The notes below the pieces were generated by a model, which searched no databases, was not told the origin of the DNA, and saw only the letters and a program-made list of their open reading frames with translations. DNA of 64,000 nucleotides from contig CAJINV010000007.1 in NCBI GenBank assembly GCA_905178155.1, forward strand, positions 3,552,265 through 3,616,264, read 5' to 3'. The translations under genes were made by a program, and so were the position numbers. This DNA is from Amoebophrya sp. A120. Taxonomy: Eukaryota; Sar; Dinophyceae; Syndiniales; Amoebophryaceae. Positions within the stretch are counted from its first letter, which is position 1. Every line of letters starts with the position of its first letter. Below, in pieces: positions 55,688 through 64,000 of this stretch.

Positions 55688-58600
55688 ATGAGGTGCCACT
55701 TGGAACAAGTCAAGTTGTACGTGTGCGGTGAAAGTTTCACTGTGGATGCAGCGTCCTGGCTGGAAGAAAGCTTTTTCGGTGCTCCAAACCCTGACCGTGT
55801 GAAGGAACAAGAGGAGGAACTTGAGCGAAGACGGGACATAGAAGCACTACACGATGTTGAGGAGCAACAAGAAACCGCCACCGCGCAGCAGCATGCTGAA
55901 CTACCAGGCACCACAGATACTGATATTACAAAAACCAAGCTCACGACGAGTTCGAAGAGGAAGTTCAAGCTGCCGAGCAGGCTAGAGCGATGGACTGGCA
56001 GCGACATGCTTGTCTGGCTGTTGAGGAGCAACGACCTCACTATGCTACACCTGTACTCGGCCTTAGAAAATCTGCAGCACAAGTTTGTCGAGTACTTTCG
56101 ATACGTACGGGACGAGGTAAGTGCCGTTGATCCACCTCGACGGTCGGCATTGTCCGCGGATGGGGCCAGTGGAGGAGATGGAGACCACGACGAATATTGC
56201 CGGCAACAAGATCATACCGAGGTAGATGCTGATGGCGTGGTCACCGTCAGAACTGGGGTGCGGAATCCGATAGCGTGTCGCTTTTCCCGCTTCGCTCGGT
56301 CGTCCGGGTTGTTCCTGACTACAACTGGGGGTTCTAGTGCAACAGATATGCTGTCGTCGACATGGGGATCCTTTGCTCTTTCATGGAAGAATCTGAATGG
56401 CGCCTGGCAGTCAATGAAAGAGGAGGCTCGGAGGGAGTTGCTCCAGCACACCCTTGGAATGGGAAGCCGTGTGGCGTCAGTACGGAATCTTTTGCAAAGA
56501 CGCATATCGGAAAAGGCGTTCCTGGAAGACGCATCAACTGTCTCCGTCGATGCCTCGTCGGCAACCGCGACCGCGACGTCAGCTGGCGATGGAAGTAGTT
56601 CATCTTCCCGCCCCGCGAATGAAGATGTGCTGATCAAACGGCCAGAAGTAGACGAAAACAAACTCACGCAAACCCACTGGACCAGTGGAATGAAGATCTC
56701 TCCACGCAATCCTGACGACCTCTTTGCCATGGAGCTGGAAAATGAGGAACAAGATGATGGTCCTGCTCCTCATTACAAGAAGGCTTTCGACCTGCTCCGC
56801 TTTACCAAAAACGAGCTGCAGCCCCGCCTTAACCGGTTTTTCCGGTTCAGCAAACATGACCAGGTTGTTAGAAACGGCGAAGCGAAATTGACGCAAGAGC
56901 AAAAGGACCACTACTTCCGGAGGATCCGCGCCGCGCTCGGAGGAGACGAGGAAAAGGCCCTGCGCCTATACAAGACAGTGGAAGAGTGGGCCGAGGCGAG
57001 AAACCTTTCCGGGAAGGACGAGCTCGCAGCTTTGCGAAAGGAGGGGGTGTATGCAAAAGATCTGCTATTCCTCAACCGTATCCTGCTTGCCAATATCAAA
57101 TGCAAAAGTGTCTGGGTCTGGAAGAATGCAACTTGTGATGCTGCATTTGCGTGTCTAAAAAGTTTGTGTTGCATGAGCAGCATAAGGAGTCTAATTTTTG
57201 CCACGCGGAGAGGGCATTTGTCATGCGGAATAGGCATCAAGAATCCCTCAAAAAAGAAAAACCTGTGATGCTAGGGCATGCATCACAGTCAGACGTCATG
57301 GCTCATGCAAACCGTGCATGACAAGTCTCAGAATCTTCCAGACCCAGACATTTTTGCATTTGATAGCCAACCCGGACGAGTGGGAGGCACAGTTCACTTG
57401 CGAGGCGACGATGGACCGGTGGTGGGCCGCGGGAGTGGAGAAATCAAAAAGTGCTTCTTCTTCACGAGTAGAAGAGGACAAGGAGGACACGACCGAGGGC
57501 GAGCTTCTCGACGTAGTGCACAAATTGGAGCGTCTTTATCTGCTGTCACCTTCCTCATCTGCTGGTACCGACATCACTGGCAGGAGCGCCGTCGGAAGCA
57601 GCAGCACTGGTCGTGCCCCCCGCGGCGCGCCGACATCAGCACAAGAGCGACGTAGTGCTGATGTGGCAGCAGATGATTTTGATTCAGAAGCACGTCGGAC
57701 ACAAAAAGAACAAGAAGTGCCTGCTGTTCGTGTTCTTTCATCGTTGCTGGAAGAAGATGTTGAAGATGCTACAGCTCATCGTCCCGAGAGAAAAGCCGCG
57801 CTGCTCGTACGGAACTTGCTCCAAAAATCTACTCGGTCTCGTCCGACGGGGGCCGATGCTGAGCGACAAAGGATTCATCTCCCGGGTGGAGGATCGCAGC
57901 AAATTATAAGCGATCCGAGTATTGCAACAAGAACAACGCTGACCACACCTTCATCCTCAGCGGGAACTTTTGCTTTGAACAAGAAGAGCACTTCGGACCT
58001 CCAGTACGAGGAGATGGTCCGTATTGGAAAGGACTACGTAAACGCAAACCTCAACGGGCATCACAACAGGTGGTCCGAGGCCTTGCGATTCGCCTGGCTA
58101 ATCCAGCAGGGAGGTGCAGTGATTGACGTTGATCTCCTACGATTTCTGTCCTGGTTGGAGGACCTCATTCGTTTGATAAACAGAGATACAAAACAGAAGG
58201 ACGGACGAGTAACAGACCGAGAAAAAGTTTTCAAGGTTTTCGAGGAGTTTGAGGAGGAGCAGTGCCAGGCGAACTTGGTGGAGCTAGGAAAAGCATTGGC
58301 TTCTCAGGCGGAGAAATTTCTTCAGGATAGTTTACGCATTTTTGCAAAAGTCCCTCGCCCGGATGAACAATTGTGTTTGTTGAGGCACGGAAATACCGAA
58401 TGTGCATATACTTCTAGCACACACATAATCATGCCCGACTGGTTTTGCAGATAAAATAAAACAAGAAGATGAGATCTGCGTTTGTCAACATTTTGTACCA
58501 GCACAAACCCAATGGGTATGATCGGGCGATTGCGATGCTTTTGCACGGGATAGGAGTCAGAAGATACCGACTTGCTGTCGTCTACGTGTGCGGCCGCGGA

Positions 58601-59860
58601 CGCAGAGTTTGGTGACCAGCCAGAGCAGGACCCCAGTGCCGGCGCAGCAGCATCATCAAGCGGGCAAAGATCAACAAGATGCGAAAGGGACGCAGGAACA
58701 ACTACACTTGAGCAGGACTTGCTGATGATTTCAGAAGAAGGCCAAAATCCGTGGCTTCCATTGTTGGACTTGGCAGCTAGAGCACGTGCCGCTGCCATGC
58801 TGGGAAAAACAAAGACGCGCGTCGGCGTCGATCTTCAGCATGAAGACAGAAAAGCACAGGAGAAACAAAAAAAAGGAGACCTACTCCGAAGAGGACGAGA
58901 TCGAGATGATGGAATATTAAAAGTAGCACGTGCACCAGAACCACTCCAGTCAAACGCAAAGCACGAGTTTCTGAAGCGTTTCGTGGAAAGGTTGAACTCC
59001 CTTAACTCCGAGGTGATCTCAGCAATAATTGGAAAAGGACACGAAGAGGTGGTGTTCGGCGCACAGAAGCACACCCACGCCGCGGACCATTTGCTCACGC
59101 AAAGCAAAAGCTTTGCCGCGCTCTCAGGCGACGAAGTTTCTACTTCCGGGACCATCACCAGCTCCTGGGCCCACAGTCCCCCGAAGGTCGTCAAAGAGGT
59201 AATCTTACCACTACAATTGCGGCTGTGGACCATCCTCAGGGACGCGCTGGACAACTGGGAGAGTGAGTTTCTGCAGGAGGAGTGGAAACAATTCGTAAAC
59301 CAGGTTGCATACCCATTGGAACAAAAAAATAGTAGTACCGGGCGCGGCTGCGAAGGCTTACTACAATTTTTATGGGATCACATTGGCATGACAAGATGAC
59401 TCCTTTCCTACCTTATGCAACAACAACATCAAAGGATTGTCCATCTTTTAGCTATGCTGAAATTTGAATTTGTAGTGTTGCAACATGTTGTAGTACCTGT
59501 ACTGGTTTGTACGGGTAGTGCGCCACCCGGTATTTTTAACACTTGCTTTTTATGTTGCATACTGCTAGACCGCTCTTGGTGTCCTTCGCCGCACAGGACC
59601 AGACCGCGAGAAGATTTCGCCTGCTCGAAGACGCGCGGGAGGTTAAGGTGGAGGAGTCTCGACGTTCGTCGAATGGGAATAATGCTAACGCAGCTGCCCA
59701 CGAGGCCGAGCAACAGGAACAACAATCTGATGAGGATTCTGACAACTACACAAGCCTGCAGCAAGTGACCAACTACAAAACCGCCAGCGTAGCGGACTTC
59801 TGGCTGGCACCCTGGGCGACCGGCGCAGACGTTGGCGCTGCGGTTGCGCAAATGCAGTAA
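55688..59860 (+). CDS. Large helical protein of unknown function
   Basis: Exons 55688-57093, 57371 to about 58328, about 58554-59303 and 59597-59860 total 1,126 codons in phase. The last junction is GT-AG (59304-59596); without it the frame would stop at 59399. It starts MRCHLEQVKLYVCGESF. Upstream codons are also open back to a possible acceptor at about 55652, so it may be the 3' part of the 53658 gene. Segments look like packed helices (DMLVWLLRSNDLTMLHLYSA, RFAWLIQQGGAVIDVDLLRF, PLQLRLWTILRDALDNWESE), separated by Ser/Asp linkers. No catalytic motif is visible. The junction at IE-36 is the least certain. Confidence 0.6.
57094..57365. mobile_element. Introner IE-35 (family A)
   Basis: 272 bp, TATCAAATGCAAAAGTGTCT to AGACATTTTTGCATTTGATA. 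Perfect TSD GCCAA at 57089-57093 and 57366-57370. Removal gives RILLANPDEWEAQFTCE. Confidence 0.92.
58328..58553. mobile_element. Introner IE-36 (family B, degenerate)
   Basis: Left end TAGTTTACGCATTTTTGCAA, right end TGCTTTTGCACGGGATA. No clear TSD. The in-frame junction is roughly QDESEDTDLLSS. Boundaries uncertain by a few bases. Confidence 0.6.
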
Positions 59861-61549
59861 GTGAAATAACTGTGGTACTCGGTAACTATGGTATGGTCAT
59901 CGGTCGTCTGCTCTTCTTAGTTTCCATTTTGTTGTTGAAACCCAATTTGGTGAAAATTACTCATAGCGTAGCCGTCGACTGTTTGAGACAAAGGAAAATG
60001 CGGCATTTTCCTTTGTCTCAAAAGAAGGCATTGCCTTCGTTGATTCTATATCTATCCTCACAACGAACACAACCAAACCGCGCGCATTTCCTTCGCCGTC
60101 GGTCGTTCGTGTGTGCTAATGCGAGTGCTGTGCAATGTTGCTTTTCATATCTACCAAGTGCTCAAGCTGGCGTTAAGTTGCCAAGGTTGTAGGTACAATC
60201 GACGCAAGAATTTTTATTTTTGTTGGAAGAGCTCCATCGATCGCGATCGTGTGGTCGGGGGACTCTTCATGGACGAGGTGTTAGAGTTTCAAGCAGCTAC
60301 AATCTAATCTCTCAGTCTCACACGACTTTCATGAAGAACTGATCGATGAAAATGCAAACACAAGAAAATCAAAGCTTTTGTCGTAGCCCCGCAAGAGCAA
60401 ACAGAGCGCATCACAACTGGAGGGGTTGAAACGTTTTGTTGTGCTGAAAGAAAAGAAAAATTTACATTTGCAAGATTTTAAACTTTTTCAGTGGCTCCTA
60501 GGGTGGCCAGCTTATCACGTGTAAGATAAATGTTTATGATGATCTGAAAAGCTGCAAAGGGGACTTGCTTCTACAAGTACAGCCCAGCAAAAAAACGAAG
60601 CACCAGCGCGATGTAGAGGCTAGAAGATGAAATGCCTTCTCAGGATCACCTTGCGTGAGTTCTCGTCCTCTTGTGCAACAAAACGAAAACACCGAACAAC
60701 TCGCCCCATTTTGACGCCCCAAAGCTGCAGCTTTCACGCGCTATTGGAGGAGGGGACCACATTTATGATCGCCACAGCGTCGCCGTTCTTGCGATGTACT
60801 ATTAATTTGAGCGCCAAGTACCTGACGAGCCGTGAATGATTATTTTGATCATCAACAATTATATTCATGAGACGATGTGCAAGGCACGCTTGAGATTGCA
60901 CTTGCATCACCACAAAACGTCGGAAGGCTCGATGGCAATGTCCCACCCGACGTCGGTCACATGAACGCGCCACGACTATTTCCAAGAGCCACACTACTCG
61001 ATCTTCTATGCCCAGAGCTGCGCACGAGAGACGAGCACTACGTATCGCCTGACAAGATTGGAAAATTGGAGGCGCAAAGCACATGGTCAAGAAAACCTGG
61101 CACCATAGATGTTGTTGTTGAGCGTTTGACACTAATCATGTTTTCACGTTTCATCAAATCGAAATCCTATTGGTTTTCGCCCTAAGTCTTTTCGTTATAA
61201 TTTCGCACAGCGATTATGTGCCTTACAGAAAGTCGTGTAGCTTCGTGAAAGTATTTTGATTTTTTTTCGTAGAGTTCCGGTACAACTGCCACACTTAGAG
61301 ATAGAAGTTTTTTGATTGAAAAATAAGTACCTCCCACGACGCATCATCCTCTGTGTAGCCCCTCGAGGCCACGGACCGGAGATGATGCGCCGTCGTGAGG
61401 ACAGCTGCTGTGGCGCAAGGACCATCTAGGTGAACACTCGCGTCGCAGCCGTCTAAGCGAACGCAGCAAGAACTTGCACTCATTCATCGCGAGGACTACG
61501 AGGCCGCACTAGCGTGGCGACTTCTACTTCGTTTTCACACGACAAAAAA
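59861..61549. other. Intergenic stretch with two palindromes
   Basis: About 1.7 kb. Contains two adjacent perfect hairpins at 59982-60038 (listed separately). Open frames at 60877-61185 (+) and 60734-61132 (-) overlap each other and resemble nothing I know, so neither is called. Confidence 0.5.
59982..60038. repeat. Two adjacent perfect hairpins 3' of a gene
   Basis: A 20-bp perfect stem (TTTGAGACAAAGGAAAATGC, 59982-60001, and its complement 60003-60022) closes on one base. It is followed by GAAGGCA-T-TGCCTTC at 60024-60038. They lie about 120 bp past the stop at 59860. Confidence 0.85.
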
Positions 61550-64000
61550 ATGTCGAGCGCCCACTTCGCGAAGCTACGCAAGCTCGATACCGCGGCCGAC
61601 GACTTTGTGAAGCGTTATGGTGACGAAGACACCGAGCCGGCGGACGCCGCCCCGTTGCGGAAGTTGCTCGCGGCCTTGGCGGATGTGAAGAGCCTGTCGT
61701 GGAAACAGGGCGTGGTGATCGACCATGCTGCCGCAAAGGAGCTGGCCCGGCTCGAGGAAGAAGCCAAGGCAGCGGAGGCGGGGGGAGGGACAGCCACAGC
61801 TACCAAAGGCACTAAGATGGGCAAGAAAAAATCCTCGCTCGACAATCTCTCCGAGCCCCCCGCGGCGAAAAAGCGAAAAGTGAAGGAAGAAGTGAAGGAG
61901 GAACCCGAGGACGACCACGACAAAGACAACCAGGATGGAGAACAAAATGCTGATAACGCAGCAAGTAATTTCCTGCAGAAATTCGCCGTCGGCAAGGGCC
62001 AGCCGACCGAGGTGGAGTCGGAAGAGACGAAAAAGCTAAGGGAGATCAGCAACAAACTTTTGCCGGTGCTGCAGAAGTGCATAAAATGGGGCGCGGACGA
62101 AAAGACAGCAAACGCATCCAAGAGCAAAACCATGGAACGCGAAACGGTCGAGTGCTACGGGTACAGCCCAGTTTTAATGGCTAGCGAGGACTAATTCATC
62201 ATGTTCGCTGACGCAGTCAACATCGCTTTTTTATACAGAACTTTTTTATAACACTTTGGATATGATCGCAGTAGGAGCTTGTTGCACAGCACTACTTTGA
62301 AGTTGTTTATGAAACACTGCATCGATAATTCCGACGACGAAATGCACCGTTGTACTACACCTACTTCAAAACAGCGTCGTCCCACTGAAGGCCATGGTCG
62401 CTTACCTGGAGCTGCTGACCATCAAGTACATCCCGACAACCCTTCCCGTCGAGGAAATCCACGTGGATTTGATCACTTCGCTCAAGCAGATTTTCCGCGA
62501 GCTGGTCCAGTCCTGTTTTGACTACCTGAACAACACACAGGCGAATATCACCTGAAAATTAACCATCCCCATCCAATTTGTCGTGCAAAACACGTAGCAA
62601 GTTCTGTGTTTGTCATGCAAAAAGTGGATGGGGATGGTTAATTTTCAGGGAATAGGGAAGTGGGGCATCGAATTCGACCCGATCGTAAAGGAGGAACTGC
62701 ACAACTTCGGCTGCGAAGTGTTGATCAAACTCCACGAGTACGTGGAGAGGAGGATGAACGCCATCCCCGGCCATTTGTTGGATCAGTTGATCGTGCTTTC
62801 CGTGGGCGTTTTCTACTACAACGCGACCACAAACCGGCTCTGCGACGCCGCCGAGAAGTTAGCGATCAGTTTCTACGCGAAACCGGCGACAGCGGAGAAC
62901 ACGTCGAACGTGCGGAAGTCGATTTTCCAGGAGATTTTTGTCAACTTGAACAAAATCCCGCACAAGAAGATGAAAAGGAAGGAATTTTTGTCGCAGTCGG
63001 AGAATTTAACCGTTTGGACCAGGTTCTTTCTCCGGTTGCTCCAATCCGGCTGCAACCCCTACGATTTCCAGATGGATTTGGCGTCCACCGATGATATTGA
63101 CCAGATGGTCAAGACGAACAGCACTATGGTGACGGACGAATATCTGAAGAAAATGTACGAAGAGACGAACGCCCGCGTCGTCACGTTCGCGTGGCAGTTT
63201 GTCCGCACGGTGCTGAAGCCGTCCACGAAGTCAAGGGCCTTGCCCGACGAGGCGAAGGAATTGCTGGAGAATAGTTTGACGGAACTGATGTACGCCACGT
63301 ACGAGCTGCCGCAGTACCCGGTCGCGGTGCTACTGTTGGAAAAATTCACCAGGATTTTCCAAAACTTCGCCGTCTCCTCTGGGGAAAAAGTGGACGCGTC
63401 AACGAGGGATGTCAGTTGCAAGATGCTCGCCTTAATCCAGGCCCGGTGGCACAAGGAAGTGCAGCTCGGCGCCGCGGACGACTGGGAGGACCCGTACACC
63501 ATGAATATGAAGTCCCGGCAGGTGGCGCCCGATCGGGACGAGGCGTTGGACGAGTTGTTCAATGATGATATCGCAGTAGGAGATGACGGGAAGAAAACCG
63601 ACCCAGAGGACGCAATTATGTTGAATAACGAGCAAGATTTAGCCGCACTAGGTGCGGCGTTGGCGGGGAGTAAATTGCCGGCTGTAGAGCAAGCAGCTCC
63701 AGCCGCTGATGCAGCTATGGACATCGACTTTGATAATGGAGCGGCCCCCGCGAATCCGAACGAAGCCGGAGAACAGATAAAAGACGAGCCGAAGCTATGG
63801 ATGCGTCAGGTTTGAAATCGTCAAAGTTGAAATAGTTTGTCATGCATAAAACGGATACCAGTTTGTTAGACCTACAGTCTGTAGTCGGTGCGTGACAAAT
63901 TTTCCCGGTCCTGGAAGCGAGTCTGTCATGCGGTTTAGGGCAAAAGGGCTGCCTTCTGTCATGCTAGTTAGCAGTCCAACTTTTGACCCTTACCAGGACT
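61550..64000 (+). CDS. Cohesin-loader Scc2/Nipped-B (NIPBL)-like protein, 3' partial
   Basis: Exons 61550-62160, 62375-62545 and 62660-63795 join in phase; the gene runs off the right edge. Scc2/NIPBL loads cohesin onto chromatin. The N-terminus has a short helical region and a nuclear-localisation cluster (PPAAKKRKVKEE). From TMERETVECYGVVPLKAMVA onward the order of helical segments resembles the NIPBL pre-HEAT region: LVQSCFDYLNNTQ, the helix CEVLIKLHEYVERRMN, HLLDQLIVLSVGVFYYN, and the pattern ENTSNVRKSIFQEIFVNLNK followed by IPHKKMKRKEFL, which parallels the family's E-I-F/x-S-L-A-R-L-P-x-x-K-R stretch. Introns are GT-AG (62161-62374), IE-37 and IE-38. An apparent stop at 62194 lies inside the first intron and the one at 63815 inside IE-38. 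The family assignment is from remembered pattern and is moderate. Confidence 0.62.
62546..62654. mobile_element. Introner IE-37 (family D, 109 bp)
   Basis: Hairpin with arms starting TATCACCTGAAAATTAACC and the ATCCCCATCCA core, right end ending GGGAATA. TSD GCGAA/GGGAA (4 of 5). Same 109-bp length as IE-21. Removal of 114 nt gives NNTQAKWGIEFDPIV. Confidence 0.85.
63796..64000. mobile_element. Introner IE-38, cut by window edge
   Basis: Left end TATGGATGCGTCAGGTTTG with a GTCAAAGTTGAA arm; the complementary CAACTTTTGAC arm appears at about 63979-63989. The right end and TSD (expected GAAGC) lie beyond the window. Confidence 0.65.

Noticed and set aside
60734-61185. Overlapping open frames on both strands
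   Set aside because: Mutually exclusive and neither shows a family feature; treated as chance.
62161-62194. Stop codon at 62194 as the end of a separate 61550 gene
   Set aside because: A GT donor at 62161 and an AG acceptor at 62373-62374 join in phase and link two halves of one helical protein, so the stop is probably intronic.
1-64000. Dinoflagellate spliced-leader gene or relic leader
   Set aside because: I looked for the conserved leader pattern and did not see it in this window.

Overview
The window is nuclear DNA from a eukaryote. Genes are split into exons, and many introns are recognisable mobile elements: introners with terminal inverted repeats (TIRs) and target-site duplications (TSDs). 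Every gene I can support lies on the + strand. This combination, with mid-range GC and many non-canonical intron ends, best fits a dinoflagellate-type alveolate, most likely the parasitic syndinian Amoebophrya, for which invasive introns flanked by inverted and direct repeats have been reported. The organism is inferred from architecture; no rRNA, tRNA or spliced-leader gene was found to confirm it.

Layout, all on +: 1-1612, 3' part of an EDR2-like DUF1336 protein; 2673-10629, large EF-hand protein; 11640-22063, condensin II subunit CAP-H2, extremely intron-rich; 23152-24585, secreted Cys-rich coiled-coil protein; 25254-27293, Pro/Gln-rich protein; 28453-33528, single-pass membrane protein of about 1,520 residues; 34523-35043, truncated gene fragment next to an N; 36692-38368, small putative permuted-papain-fold (PPPDE/DeSI or LRAT-like) protein; 38.4-42.9 kb, repeat-rich, with one partial gene at 41191; 42853-43557, HINT3-like HIT protein; 44361-49421, secreted protein of about 1,594 residues; 49999-52746, probable organellar P-loop protein with a degenerate Walker A; 53658-55531 and 55688-59860, two acidic or helical proteins that may be one gene; 61550 to the right edge, a cohesin-loader (Scc2/NIPBL)-like protein.

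The striking system is the introner population. I count 38 elements of 0.1-0.37 kb in at least six sequence families. Nearly all begin TAT or TAC/TAG and end ATA. Of the 38, 17 have a perfect 5-bp TSD and 12 more match at 4 of 5 positions. Removing the element plus one TSD copy restores the reading frame, and in DUF1336 and CAP-H2 also the conserved family sequence. Families A and C occur in both orientations, so splicing must be supported by the symmetrical ends. Ordinary GT-AG introns occur in the same genes. No transposase is visible, so the elements look non-autonomous. Two single Ns (34443, 42111) coincide with broken elements and repeats and probably mark assembly joins.
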